This document shows, piece by piece, positions 1 through 10,477 of a DNA stretch of 64,000 nt; the first letter of the stretch is position 1, and every line of letters starts with the position of its first letter. Where the stretch lies: NCBI GenBank assembly GCA_031216445.1, contig CM062205.1, forward strand, positions 23,081,501 to 23,145,500. The letters run 5' to 3'. Both the position numbers and the translations under genes were made by a program. Below the pieces are notes generated by a model. That model was not told the DNA's origin. It did not search any database and saw nothing but the letters and a program-made list of their open reading frames with translations. This DNA is from Lateolabrax maculatus. Its lineage: Eukaryota > Chordata > Actinopteri > Acropomatiformes > Lateolabracidae.

Positions 1-260
1 ACAAATTATACAAAATTTGATGTGATATCAGATTAATGTAAGATATATTCTATACACTGCTATTATAATTATTGATGCATTCATGTGTTCATCACTTTAA
101 TGTTGCAGCTGGTAAAGCTGGAGCTCATTTTAATTACTTCATATACTGCTGGGTACTTTAATCTATAATAATATATCACAAATAAATATTAGATTTATAT
201 TCTGTATCAATAATCTGAATCTGCAAAGTAACTTGTAACTAAAGCTGTCAGATAAAGATT
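1..260. repeat. MITE-like repeat, partial copy
   Basis: This segment contains the blocks 'ttgcagctggtaaagctgg', 'actgctgggtactttaatct' and 'gcaaagtaacttgtaac', which recur in every other copy of this repeat in the window. It is cut by the left window edge and lacks the AAGTAAAAGTAC end. Confidence 0.6.
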
Positions 261-410
261 CTATAAACACTATTTCAGGACTCAGAGCTAAATCAAGAAG
301 AGATTTTCAGTCACTGTGTTGTTGAACCTGTTCCTGAAGGAGGGTTGAGTCTGAACCTGAACAGGTGAATAGTTTCACTTTAGCCTTTGTCTCTCTGACT
401 TGTGTCGCAG

Positions 411-429
411 TGTTTTTCACCATCTAAAG
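411..429 (+). other. Putative 5' noncoding exon, unit 1
   Basis: A 19-nt block TGTTTTTCACCATCTAAAG follows a CAG acceptor (gtgtcgcag) and precedes a GTAATG donor. The same block with the same borders recurs at 13,509, 32,109 and 33,029. In the phase needed for the next exon (type A) it ends in TAA, so it is probably 5' UTR. It could instead be the 3' end of a longer first exon. Confidence 0.35.
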
Positions 430-601
430 GTAATGTTACTACGTGTTTTATATACTTTAATTAATCTTATTGTATCATCTGTTTATTCAGTTATTATATT
501 AAACCTGAACAACAAAGAAAGATAACAACAGGCGACACTTTTCATTTCTAAGACTCTAAAACAGAAAAACCCTGCAGATGTTGTCTTGATGTAACTTCTC
601 T

Positions 602-893
602 GTGGGATCAGGAGCTCAGCCTGTTTTAAAAGTTTCTTTCTGTTGTTACTTGATGAAATGTCAGATATGTGATCGTGTGGGTCAGGAACAGGCTTGGTTT
701 TGTCTCCGTTTAATACTGAAACCAGGTAATAAACTGTGTTGTTCCATCTGTGATGAAATGATGTCGACTGAACATGGGACTAAACTTTTATTTGTGTCAG
801 TTCAACTTTAAATTTAAACTCAGTTTAAACTCAGTTGACTTTGTCGTGTTGTCTGACTGTGTTAGACAGAGCGCAGGAGACACCAACATAGAG

Positions 894-953
<60 letters not shown>

Positions 954-1100
954 ACACACACACACAGACAGTGAAGGGAAGCAGTCAGTGATAGAGCTGC
1001 ACAAACTGCCCTCTGCTGGGCAGGTTTCTAACTGCAGCCTAACTGGACTTGATTAGAACAAATGGAACAAACAGACTAAATGTCTGCAACATGTTTAGGT
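602..1100 (+). repeat. Segmental duplicate of 13,700-14,190
   Basis: About 500 bp are nearly identical to 13,700-14,190, including the (CA)n tract, and lie just 3' of the putative 5' exon in both units 1 and 2. A short ORF in it is preserved in both copies with only a few substitutions, but nothing else suggests it is coding. Confidence 0.75.
897..968. repeat. (CA)n microsatellite
   Basis: About 70 bp of CA dinucleotides with CAGA interruptions. The paralogous segment at 13,983-14,017 carries a shorter (CA)n at the same place. Confidence 0.95.
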
Positions 1101-1248
1101 CTGTACCCTCATATTACTTCATATTGTATTTATATTGTATTATATATCTACAGCAGAGTTGTAGCACTGCTGTCACTCAGTCAGAGGCCTGTGGAGCCTT
1201 TTATTCATCTCAAATACTTTAGAACAAGTTGCTAAAGACTTTAAAGTT

Positions 1249-1740
1249 GTTGGTGGAAGAAACATTCAGATCTTTAACTTAAGTAAAAGTAGTAATACCT
1301 CCGTGTACAAATACTCTGTTACAAGTAAAAGTCCTGCATTCAAAATCTTACATCAGTAAAAGTACACAAGTATAAGCATAAAATAAACTTAAAGTACCAA
1401 AAAAGTACTAATTATACAAAATTTGTGATTTCAGATTAATGTAAGATATATTGTGTAACTGGATTATAATTATTGATGCATTCATGTGTTCATCACTTTA
1501 ATGTTGCAGCTGGTAAAGCTGGAGCTCATTTTAATGACTTCATATACTGCTGGGTAGTTTAATCTATGAATCTGCAAAGTAACTTGTAACTAAAGCTGTC
1601 AGATAAAAGTACAATATTTCCCTCTGAGATGTAGTGGAGTAAAAGTAGAAAGTAGCATTAAAAGAAAACACTCTAATAAAGTACAAGTACCTCCAAATTG
1701 TACTTAATTACAGTACTTTGGTAAATGCACTGAGTTACAG
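1249..1740. repeat. MITE-like repeat (AAGTAAAAGTAC family)
   Basis: A fairly complete copy starts near 'ggtggaagaaacattcagatc' and ends near 'ggtaaatgcactgagttac'. The two halves carry mutually inverted AAGTA/TACTT-rich motifs. I recognise this as a very common percomorph repeat, probably a non-autonomous DNA transposon; I assign no family name. Confidence 0.6.
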
Positions 1741-2505
1741 TCCAGCTGTAATCTCGATGCTATTTCAGACCTCGTTGGATAAACCAGGAACTAAATACTG
1801 AAGTGTTTTTCTGTCACCATGTTGTTGTGACTGTATCTGTACCTGGTTGAAGGACAAAGTGTTTTTCACCTTCTAAAGGTTTTTAAACTAACAAAGTGTT
1901 TTATATACTTTAATTAAACTAATGGCCAGTGTCTGTGTTTCTGTTTTGTCAATAATTTCATTCAAGGTGAACAACATAAAAAAAATAGAAAAGCAAGTGA
2001 GAATTCAGTTTTTTGTAGGCGTCAACAAAGGAAAATGACTGAGTGCTTCACTGTTTTCATCTGGGAAAGATTCATCAATTGCAGTATCAGAAGAAAGAAA
2101 ACCAAAACACAATTCATTCATCTGTTTTTCTGTTGTTTCACTATTGCTGTTTCACATGTGAAATAGAAATATTCCAAATAAATCAGGAGAACATGTTGCT
2201 GTAACTCTTCTTCTGTATTTTATCTTAATTTTTAAGTCTATAAAATAAATAAATGAATGACCAATGTGCAGATAACAGCAGCAAATCCTAACATTTGAGT
2301 AGCTGCAACCTGCAGATGTTGACTTGATGTAACTACACTGTCAGATCAGTGAGCTCAGCATGGTTTAAAAGTTTCTTTCTATTGTTAATTGCTGAAATGA
2401 CAGTAATGTGATTAATTGATAACTGGTCTCAGTCCTACTGAGGAAATGGAGATCACTCAGCTCTCCACCATCTTTAGTCAAACCTCTCTGTGTGTTGTGT
2501 TACAG

Positions 2506-2607
2506 TCCAGAGCAGCAGAGACCAGAATCTGCAGGACGCAGGATGACTGGGAAGAAGAACAGGTCAACAGAAAGACTCAGTATACGTGACAGGATACGCC
2601 TACTCAA
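2506..2607 (+). CDS. Exon A1 (unit 1)
   Basis: 102 nt between ...gtgttacag and gtaagtcatt, open in phase 2-2. Residues before the ATG read PEQQRPESAGRR, as in other A copies. The in-frame ATG is at 2543 and the following peptide (MTGKKNRSTERLSIRDRIRL) is basic and unlike other copies. The ATG makes this a likely start exon if the upstream exon is noncoding. Confidence 0.5.
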
Positions 2608-2981
2608 GTAAGTCATTATTATGTTGCTTTCTAATTTCAGTATCTATGTTAGTTGACGTGCTGCTGTTGCTGTGTGACCTGTGTAATTTGAATTTGTATC
2701 CACACTGACAGACAGTAAAGTCAGTAAAATCAACTTATTAGGGCCTTTGCAGCCTCTTAATATTCCTGTTATTCTGGAATAATCTGATAATAATTCATGT
2801 TACAGTGAGAAGTAGGAGGAAACTACTTTAAAAAGAGGAGAGAATCATTCAGTGGGAACAGAATCAACTTTACTGAACTTTTCTGATTCCTACTTGGTAG
2901 TTTCTGTGTATCCAGCAGTTGCTGCGGCCGGATGGTTAACATCTAATTTCACCCTGCTGCTTTTTCTCTCTTTTCTATCAG

Positions 2982-3089
2982 GAGTCGTATAAGCAGCAGA
3001 TATTCCTCTACATCCGGTCTGTACTTCAAGAATCATGAGTCAAAAGACAACACCATCATTGATTTCAGAGGAAGATGCTCCTCTTTCGG
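2982..3089 (+). CDS. Exon B1 (unit 1)
   Basis: 108 nt after ctatcag and before gtaagc, phase 2-2, no stop. It encodes the B peptide (SRISSRYSSTSGLYFKNHES, then KDNTIIDF), with changes in the FKSD core to FKNH and in the C-terminal part to RGRCSSFG. Confidence 0.5.
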
Positions 3090-3124
3090 GTAAGCTTTTA
3101 TTAACATTAAAATGTAACATTAAC

Positions 3125-3365
3125 ATTTTGCACACAGGACCCTAACTGACAGAATCCGTTCCCCAACCCCTTACACGAACCTTAACCATCACAACTAAAT
3201 GCCTAACCCTGACCCTGACCATAACCTGAACCTGTTTCTAACCTGACCCTTAAAACTAAGTCTTAACCCTCAAACAGCACTTTGAAGTTGTGAGGACCGC
3301 CCAAAATGTCCTCACTGTGTTGGTAAAAACAACTTGGTCCGGTCCTCACTATGTAGCACACACAC
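3125..3365. repeat. Dispersed fish repeat (TGAGGAC / CCCTAACC type)
   Basis: Contains 'ggaccctaactgacagaatc', 'ttgaagttgtgaggaccg' and 'aaaatgtcctcact', followed by (CA)n. Further copies lie at about 25,318, 26,953 and 34,215. This CCCTAACC-rich unit next to CA repeats is very common in percomorph genomes. Confidence 0.6.
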
Positions 3366-3475
3366 ACACACACACAGACACACACATTATAACCTCCTTT
3401 GTCTTATTCCACACACTGGTATCATATTTGAAAACTTGATTTTGCTTTAATGTTTATTTCCATACTGATGCAGTA

Positions 3476-3545
3476 GTGTCATACTCCTGCAGGTCTGACT
3501 ACAGTCTTTCCTCAGAGGAGGAGGAGGGTGCAGCAGATGAAAATT
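3476..3545 (+). pseudogene. Broken exon E (unit 1)
   Basis: Homologous to E2/E3 (25,871 and 27,509), but the acceptor 'ccatag' is 'ccatac' here and homology stops after the Glu-rich stretch, where AT-rich sequence replaces the GAT repeat and the donor. Not expected to be spliced. Confidence 0.55.
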
Positions 3546-3619
3546 CAATTTTGGAGTAAATTAAACTTCACAATTTCAGATTTGGAGTGATCTTTTGGAG
3601 TAAATCAGTAAACAAAAAA

Positions 3620-4022
3620 GAAATATACTAACAGTACCAAAAAAGTACAAATTATACAAAATGGCTAATTTCAGAATAATGTGTATTATATTATTATATT
3701 ATAATTATTGATGCATTCATGTGTTCATCACTTTAATGTTGCAGTTGGTGAAGCTGGGGCTCATTTTAATGACTTCATATACTGCTGGGTACTTTAATCT
3801 ATAACAATATATCACAATTTATTATTAGATTCATGTTTTGTATCAATAATCTGAATCTGCAAAGTAACTTGTAACTAAAGCTGTCAGATAAAAGTACAAT
3901 ATTTCCCTCTGAGATGTAGTGGAGTAAAAGTAGAAAGTAGCATTAAAAGAAAAGACTCTAATAAAGTACAAGTACCTCCAAATTGTACTTAATTACAGTA
4001 CTTTGGTAAATGCACTGAGTTA
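3620..4022. repeat. MITE-like repeat (AAGTAAAAGTAC family)
   Basis: Shares the blocks 'gcagttggtgaagctgg', 'ctgagatgtagtggagtaaa' and 'ttggtaaatgcactgagtt' with the other copies. Confidence 0.6.
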
Positions 4023-4822
4023 CAGTCCAGCTGTAATCTGGTTGTTATTTCAGACCTCGTTGGATAAACCAGGAACTAAATACTGAAGTGTTTTTCTGTC
4101 ACCATGTTGTTGTGACTGTATCTGTACCTGGTTGAAGGACAAAGTGTTTTTCACCTTCTAAAGGTTTTGAAACTAACAAAGTGTTTTATATACTTTAATT
4201 AAACTAATGACCAGCGTCTGTGTTTCTGTTTTTTTCAATGATTCCATTCAAGCTGAACAACATAAAAAAAATAAAAAAGAACAAGTGAGAATTCAGTTTT
4301 TTGTAGGCGTCAAAAAAGGAAAATGACTGAGTGCTTTACTGTTTTCATCTGGGAAAGATTCATCAATTGCAGTATCATAAGAAAGAAAACCAAAACACAA
4401 TTCATTCATCTATTTTTCTGTTGTTTCACTTCAACACTTTGATCTGCTTCAACTGACAATGATTTTGTTTCACATGTGAAATAGAAATATTCTAAATAAA
4501 TCAGTAAAACATGTGGCTGTAATTCTTTTTCTGTATTTTCTTAGTTTTTAAGTCTATAAAATAAATAAATAAATGACCAATGTGCAGATAACAGCAGCAA
4601 ATTCTCTCTTCTGAGTAGCTGCAACCTGCAGATGTTGACTTGATGTAACTACACTGTCAGATCAGTGAGCTCAGCATGGTTTAAAAGTTGTCTTTCTATT
4701 GTTAATTGCTGAAATGACAGTAATGTGATTAATTGATAACTGGTCTCAGTCCTACTGAGGAAATGGAGATCACTCAGCTCTCCACCATCTTTAGTCAAAC
4801 CTCTCTGTGTGTTGTGTTACAG

Positions 4823-4924
4823 TCCAGAGCAGCAGAGACCAGAATCTGCAGGACGCAGGAGGAATGTGGAGGACAACTGGTCAACAGACAGGCTCACAGT
4901 GCCTGCCTCTCGCAGTCGTCAACA
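4823..4924 (+). CDS. Exon A2 (unit 1)
   Basis: 102 nt, AG/GT bordered, open in phase 2-2 (PEQQRPESAGRRRNVEDNWS, then a unique tail). The ATG codon of other A exons is AGG here, so it can only act as an internal exon. The B exon that should follow is missing. Confidence 0.4.
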
Positions 4925-5249
4925 GTAAGTCATTATTATGTTGCTTTCTAATTTCAGTATCTATGTTAGTTGACGTGCTGCTGTTGCTGTGTGACCTGTG
5001 TAATTTGAATTTGTATCCACACTGACAGACAGTAAAGTCAGTAAAATCAACTTATTAGGGCCTTTGCAGCCTCTTAATATTCCTGTTATTCTGGAATAAT
5101 CTGATAATAATTCATGTTACAGTGAGAAGTAGGAGGAAACTACTTTAAAAAGAGGAGAGAATCATTCAGTGGGAACAGAATCAACTTTACTGAACTTTTC
5201 TGATTCCTACTTGGTAGTTTCTGTGTATCCAGCAGTTGTTGGTTAACAT

Positions 5250-5760
5250 CTAATAGTATTGTAACACACAGAGCACATCTTCTGTCTTTTAAAATGGCCG
5301 GAGCAACAAACACGTTTTATGGCAGTGAGGGAGTTAATGATCAAATTTATAAAGATCTATTGTTTCTGTTCTTTGTAAGGATGTTGTTTTTTATTTATGA
5401 GAGTATTAATTATATTAAGATTTTACCAGTGTTTGTTAATTTTAAGCCCTTTAAAATACACCCATGTCCTTTTTGGGGGAAAGTGGACTTGCTTCTTATT
5501 TCCAACCATTTTCCAGACTTCAGGAAACTGAGCAGTGAGTGAGGCAGTAAAGATTTAGTTCAAATGATTGATGGAGAGTCAGACATTGATCTGTCAGGAG
5601 ATGAGGAGGACAAGATCCAGGCAGTAGAGCAGGTTTTAAAGTTTGTTTTGTATTTGTTTCCAATATTCATCAAATAAGAAGCAAATATTTAAAAAAGTAT
5701 TAAATTAAATTAAATTAAATTATTAAATTATGTAAAATAAAGCCAAATATTAAAACAAAA
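5250..5760. other. Unidentified insertion replacing a B exon
   Basis: Homology to the B-flanking intron breaks at about 5,250 ('ggttaacatctaatagtatt') and resumes near exon C1. The 500-bp filler has an 82-codon ORF at 5,294-5,542 and an acidic stretch near 5,570 (DGESDIDLSGDEED). The acidic stretch weakly recalls N-termini of piggyBac-derived proteins, but I cannot support that identification. Confidence 0.3.
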
Positions 5761-5778
5761 TTTCTTCTGGTTCGGCAG

Positions 5779-5823
5779 TTCAGCAGAGAAACACATGGAT
5801 TTCTAAAAAAGCTCCTCTCTCCG
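5779..5823 (+). pseudogene. Exon C1 with stop (unit 1)
   Basis: 45 nt between ggcag and gtaagc, homologous to C2. In phase 2-2 it reads SAEKHMDF followed by TAA, where C2 has a Tyr codon (TAC). It would end the protein if spliced in. Confidence 0.5.
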
Positions 5824-5865
5824 GTAAGCTTTTATTCACATGAAAATGTAACTGCACATTTTGCA

Positions 5866-5869
<4 letters not shown>

Positions 5870-5907
<38 letters not shown>
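5870..5907. repeat. (CA)n microsatellite
   Basis: About 38 bp of pure CA, at the same relative place as the (CA)n after C2 at 29,253. Confidence 0.9.
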
Positions 5908-5909
<2 letters not shown>

Positions 5910-6022
5910 TTCAGTGGGAACAGACGACTATAACCTATTGACAACATATTTGATCAAATACATGTTTTTATCCATGTTGCCCACCTCCACACAGTTTAAA
6001 TCCTCTCCTGTGTTTCCATCAG

Positions 6023-6089
6023 GGAGAAGGACACGAGTCTCTCTACCACCCCGGAGATTGTTGTTGCAGGTGGGATGGAAACAACGTAG
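6023..6089 (+). CDS. Terminal exon D1 (unit 1)
   Basis: After 'tgtttccatcag' the phase-2 frame reads EKDTSLSTTPEIVVAGGMET, then T and TAG at 6,087-6,089. Longer than D2/D3 (10 aa) because of an inserted segment. The following 3' UTR-like sequence ('ggaaccgacagcagcgactt') is shared by all four units. Confidence 0.4.
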
Positions 6090-7100
6090 AGGAACCGACA
6101 GCAGCGACTTCTGCTGGTTTCTTGACACATCCTGTCTGCTGCTGCTTCCAGTTATAATAATCCTGCATCGTTAATCTTGAGAAAAGTTATTTTTAAATGG
6201 AGAAAATCCATTTAATAATCAATAATGATTTCTGTTATTATGCTGAGTTTGCTGTAACCTGCTGAGCTTCAAGTTAAATGTAATAGGGGTAAAATATGTA
6301 TAAACAGCCTTTGACTGATCCAGAGGCTGCAGAGGTCAATCAGGTATTCACCCCCCCGACTGAACTCAGATCCATAAGTTGACCTGTCAAATTGTTTTTC
6401 TGGTCTGAACATGAAAAGACTGATTTTAACTTTAGTGCACCTGCCTCCTGGAACAAAATACAGCTCCTCCTTAAAATCAATACACTGATAACTTTTGGAC
6501 ATTTGAGGATTTTGATCCTAAACCTCCCAACCTTGACTTGTAATTGTTTTACAGAAATTTGAGTGTAAACTGTCAACAGAGCTTAGAGGAGCGATATTAC
6601 TGTGAGGTTTGAAGGTTCCTCTGCAAAGATCTGTGGAGCTGAAGTTAAAATACAGAATGAGTCCTTATGAAGCTCTGTAGCAGAAGATCAGTTGTCAGGC
6701 CCCAGGTCAGCTGCTGGCTGGTTTTCCTCTTTTGTTTTTGTATTTGACAACAATTTAAGTTCCTTGTGAATAAAAAAACTTTGGTTTCACCAACAACAGC
6801 TGATTTTACGTTGCTTCTCTTTCCCCCAGCGAGCTGGGTCGTAACAGAAGGTAAAATGAGGTTTCAGCCGTCTGAGTTACACAAACCAAGCAGATATCTT
6901 CCACAGTTTCAGCCTTTTCAGTCCAAAGTTCCCTCTTTGTGTCTCCATCCCTCCACTGCAGCTCAACCAGTAAAAGCAGGAAGCAGTCAGTGATAGAGCT
7001 GCACAAACTGCTCTCTGCTGGGCAGGTTTCTAACTGCAGCCTAACTGGACTTGATTAGAACAAATGGAACAAACAGACTAAATGTCTGCAACATGTTTAG
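6090..7100 (+). repeat. 3' UTR and downstream block, duplicated at 29,458-30,800
   Basis: About 1 kb 3' of D1 is closely similar to the segment 3' of D2. Both copies contain AATAAA (6,769-6,774 and 30,485-30,490), a possible polyadenylation signal. A short C tract at about 6,351 is 7 nt here and 25 nt in the other copy. Confidence 0.6.
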
Positions 7101-7134
7101 GTCTGTACCCTCATATTACATCTTACTGTATTTA

Positions 7135-7525
7135 TATTGTATTACTAATTACTAATTATACAAAATGACTAATTTCAGAATGTGTATTATATTATTGGAT
7201 TATAATTATTGATGCACTCATGTGTTCATCATTTTAATGTTGCAGCTGGTAAAGCTGGAGCTCATTTTAATGACTTCATATACTGCTGGGTAGTTTAATC
7301 TGTAACAATATATCACAATTTATTATTAGATTTATGTTTTGTATTAATAATCTGAATCTGCAAAGTAACTTGTAACTAAAGCTGTCACATAAAAGTACAA
7401 TATTTCCCTCTGAGATGTAGTGGAGTTAAAGTAGAAAGTAGCATTAAAAAAAAAACACTCTAGTAAAGTACAAGTACCTTCAAATTGAACTTAATCACAG
7501 TACTTTGGTAAATGCACCGAGTTAC
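7135..7525. repeat. MITE-like repeat (AAGTAAAAGTAC family)
   Basis: Carries the shared blocks 'cagctggtaaagctggagct', 'tgagatgtagtggagttaaa' and 'taaatgcaccgagttacag'. Confidence 0.6.
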
Positions 7526-7646
7526 AGTCCAGCTGTAATCTGGTTGTTCATTTCTGTTCAGCTAATACACAATTACATGGATCAATACATTATTGGATGG
7601 ATCCATAAACTCTATTTCAGGAATTTTAATGTATCCAATAGATAAA

Positions 7647-8045
7647 TTAGGAATACCAACTCACCCACTTGCGGATGTCCGCCTCCATGCCAGGCCAATA
7701 ATAACAGCTGATTATTGCACTGTGGGTTTTCTCAACACAGTGTCCAGCAAAGTTGCTTGAATGAAACTCTTCATAAATTGAGTTGGCCTCTTTGGCACTC
7801 AGAACCACCTTTGCCAGGTGTTCTGACCCGTTCCTTTTGCGCCTGCATAAGTAGTGCAGGTCTCCATCTGGTGTTTTCAATGTCATATAACATTTAGGAG
7901 TTGTACCACATTATCCTTACCCTTTATCCTAAAGGTGTCAGCTCTTCTTTTAATGACACATTTTCCCTTGCTTGTTAGCCCTTCAGGATACTGATTGTGG
8001 AGTTTGAGATTCAGAACCTCTGGAATTATTTTAGGATCCATTTTG
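7647..8045 (-). pseudogene. Ty3/gypsy-type integrase zinc-binding fragment
   Basis: Read on the minus strand, about 130 codons in two frames resemble the H2C2 zinc-binding start of Ty3/gypsy-type integrases, related to the domesticated GIN1/KRBA2 group. Visible marks are an FH...GH pair about nine residues apart, the block YYWPGMEADIRKWVS, and upstream residues matching the linker before this domain. The two pieces are offset by a frameshift near 7,900, and the CxxC expected after WVS is not present. No LTRs, reverse transcriptase or catalytic core are visible. It is a short dead fragment between units 1 and 2. Confidence 0.55.
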
Positions 8046-8539
8046 GACCACTGTGTCCCTACCTACCTCCACCTGTCTCACCTACCTACCTCTTCACACA
8101 CAAACAAATACAACAAGACAGTATAGTATATATACACAGTAAATACACAGACAGACACAACAAACCTACAATACCTGATGAGAGAGATAAATGTCTGTAG
8201 CCTTTAACATGATTGCTGGTAGATACAGATGATGTAGACCAGGGGTCGGCTCTTCAGCCTCCTTGTAGTGGCTCCTTGGTGTGGCTCCCTTTGGCCTTGA
8301 AAAAAAAAAACATGAAAATGAATAACGGTTATTTCTTGATTAAATTTTTATTTATATATTATTATTTTTCTGTTTATTGTGTTGCACAGTTATCGTGGAG
8401 TTCGAGGCGATACTTTAACATTTAATTTTAAAAAAGTTTTTCTTACAATTTGTCAACTAAAACATGCGTCACATCAACGTCAATAGCCCTCGCCTTTACC
8501 TGCAGGCGGCTTCTGGAGTGTGCGACCCCTGCACTAACC

Positions 8540-10060
8540 ATGAAAAAATCCCTAAAAAGAAAAGTTTCAGAAGAAAATGGAGAGTTTAATCCTGCGTGGA
8601 CTGATTCATTTGCCTTCACCGCCAATGACGCTGGCTTACCTGTGTGCTTGATATGTGGCGAGAAATTATCGAACAACAAAAAATGTAACGTTGAAAGACA
8701 TTTTAAAAACAAGCATTCAGCATTTGCTGAAAAATACCCAACTGAAGATGAGCGAAAGAGAGCAATTTCGGAACTGCAACGGAAAGCTGAGCAGAGCAAA
8801 CATACTTTCAAGAAGTGGATCACTTCTCCACAGTCAACTACAGCTGCTAGTTTTGTGGCAGCTCAGGAGATCGTAAGGAGAGGGAAGCCGTTCACAGACG
8901 GAGAATACATGAAAGAATCGTTCATAAAAATGTCTGAGCATCTATTCTCCAATTTTAAAAACAAACGAGAAATTGTTCAAAAAATTAGAGAAATGCCTCT
9001 CTCTGCAAAGACCGTCAAGGACAGGACCATTACAATGGCAACAAACATCACAAGTAAGCAAATTGATGACATAAATTCAGCTCAAGCATTTTCAATTGCC
9101 TGTGATGAATCAAGTGATGTACACGATACTGAACAGACAGCACCGTTGTGCAGATATGTGAATTCTGATGGGCCGCAGGAAGAACTGATTGAACTCATAC
9201 CGCTAAAGGGCCAAACGCGGGGACAAGACATTTGTGAGGCTGTTGTAAGTTGTCTAAAAGCCAAAGGAATAAACTCCACTCACCTGGTGTCAGTGTCTAC
9301 CGATGGGGCACCCAGTATGAGAGGAGCACAGAAGGGCTTTGTGAATTTACTTCAAAAGTCACTGGATCGAGAGTTGATGACGTTTCACTGCATCCTCCAC
9401 CAAGAAGCACTGTGCGCTCAAACATTCCCCCCTGAATGTGTGGAAGTGATGAACCTCGTTATCAAGATAGTGAACAAAATAATTGCAAACGGGTTAAACC
9501 ACAGACAGTTTTGTTCATTGTTAGAAGAGGTCGACAGTGCATATTCGGATCTCCTGCTACACAACAGAGTCCGGTGGCTGTCCAGGGGAGAGGTCCTGAA
9601 ACGCTTCACTGCCTGTCCGGAGCATGTGAAAACTTTCTTGAAAAGCAGAGGTTTCAGCTATCCCGAACTGGGAGACCTCGATTGGCTAGAAAAGTTCTAC
9701 TTCATGGTAGATATGACAAGTCACATAAACATGCTGAATAAAAATCTCCAAGGAAAGGGAAGCACGGCCCTGCAGATGCTGGAGTATGTTTTGGCGTTTG
9801 AGCGCAAGATGATAGTGTTTGCCAGAGATGTACAGACAGGTGCGCTCTCTCACTTCCCCTCCCTAAGAGAGTTCAAAGAAGCGAACGATCACATAAATTG
9901 TGATTATTTCCACCATGCAATTATTGCAATGCAAGCTGCATTTGGAGAAAGATTCCGTGAGTTCAGAGAGGAAAAAAACACCCTCTCCTTCCCTGTCACA
10001 CCACTGGACATCGACCCATCCCTGCTGAACACATCCGCATTCACAGTAAGTAGTAAGTAA
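8540..10060 (+). CDS. hAT transposase, N-terminal 507 aa, frameshifted
   Basis: The start at 8,540 (MKKSLKRKVSEENG) is chosen because related hAT proteins of the ZBED5/SCAND3/GTF2IRD2 type begin here; an upstream in-frame ATG at 8,450 is inside noncoding sequence. Near residue 30-65 is a BED-type zinc finger (CLICG...HFKNKH). The RNase H-like fold shows its acidic residues in ACDESSD and STDGAPSMRG, followed by RVRWLSRGEVLKRF. The enzyme would cut and move the element by recognising its ends. The frame is lost at about 10,045-10,064, where a short GTAAG-rich duplication (gtaagtagtaagtaag) shifts it, so the C-terminal dimerisation domain is not fused. Probably inactive. Confidence 0.85.
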   Translation: MKKSLKRKVSEENGEFNPAWTDSFAFTANDAGLPVCLICGEKLSNNKKCNVERHFKNKHSAFAEKYPTEDERKRAISELQRKAEQSKHTFKKWITSPQSTTAASFVAAQEIVRRGKPFTDGEYMKESFIKMSEHLFSNFKNKREIVQKIREMPLSAKTVKDRTITMATNITSKQIDDINSAQAFSIACDESSDVHDTEQTAPLCRYVNSDGPQEELIELIPLKGQTRGQDICEAVVSCLKAKGINSTHLVSVSTDGAPSMRGAQKGFVNLLQKSLDRELMTFHCILHQEALCAQTFPPECVEVMNLVIKIVNKIIANGLNHRQFCSLLEEVDSAYSDLLLHNRVRWLSRGEVLKRFTACPEHVKTFLKSRGFSYPELGDLDWLEKFYFMVDMTSHINMLNKNLQGKGSTALQMLEYVLAFERKMIVFARDVQTGALSHFPSLREFKEANDHINCDYFHHAIIAMQAAFGERFREFREEKNTLSFPVTPLDIDPSLLNTSAFTVSSK

Positions 10061-10064
10061 GCCC

Positions 10065-10477
10065 GATCTAGAAATTGAACTGGCTGACATAGCGGATAAA
10101 AATGTATGGGTGTCCAAGTTCAAATGCCTGACAGCTGATCTTGAAGAAGTCGCCCGTCAGAAGACTACTCTCGCTAAAGAGCACAAGTGGAGTGATATTG
10201 AAAACCTTCCCAAACCCGACAAACTTGTTTTTGAAACATGAAGTGCCATTCCCGACACGTATATGAACATGAAAAAGTATGCATTTGGAGTCCTGTCTTT
10301 CTTTGGCTCAACATACTTATGCGAGCAAGTTTTCTCAAGCATAAACTTCATAAAGTCCAAATATCGCTCCCGCCTCACAAATGAGAGCCTACAATCCTGT
10401 GTGAAGATCAAGTGACATCTTACAGCCCCGACATAAGGAAGATCTGCAGCGAACTTCAGGAACAAAAGTCACAGTAA
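10065..10477 (+). pseudogene. Detached hAT C-terminal (dimerisation) domain
   Basis: In the +1 frame relative to the main ORF the sequence continues as transposase (DLEIELADIADKNVW...). It contains the hAT dimerisation signature (FGSTYLCEQVFSSINFIKSK, then YRSRL). In-frame TGA codons lie at 10,239 and 10,413. The second coincides with a frame change back, after which the tail runs to TAA at 10,475. At least two frame shifts and one nonsense change are therefore visible. Confidence 0.8.

Larger units (their letters stand above)
300..6175 (+). pseudogene. Unit 1: NLR-N-terminal-like modular gene, decayed
   Basis: This is the first of four tandem units. In order it holds a 5' noncoding exon (411), A1 (2506), B1 (2982), a broken E (about 3476), A2 (4823), a B remnant lost near 5,250, a stop-bearing C (5779) and a terminal exon D (6023). 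A1 joined to B1 and D1 would still read as about 79 aa in frame. However, the E acceptor is lost (tag to tac), A2 lacks the ATG, its following B exon is missing and C1 contains TAA. I infer a pseudogene or a gene reduced to few exons. The product is unknown. The B exon resembles the N-terminal repeat peptides of teleost NLRC3-like proteins, and no NACHT domain is present. Confidence 0.5.

Noticed and set aside
602..811. 69-codon ORF (MGSGAQPVLKVS...) preserved at 13,700-13,909
   Set aside because: Preserved because the segment is recently duplicated. No splice logic or homology, and it lies 3' of the putative 5' exon donor, in intron-like sequence.
5294..5542. 82-codon ORF, with an acidic stretch nearby, as a possible piggyBac-derived gene
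   Set aside because: No DDD catalytic blocks, no TTAA-bounded inverted repeats that I could confirm; resemblance too weak.
6023..6174. Alternative D-exon frame with hydrophobic end (SCLLLLPVIIIL) as a membrane segment
   Set aside because: Needs a different phase from the 2-2 pattern of all other exons; the phase-2 frame ends in the conserved ETS-stop in units 2 and 3, so the hydrophobic stretch is more likely 3' UTR.
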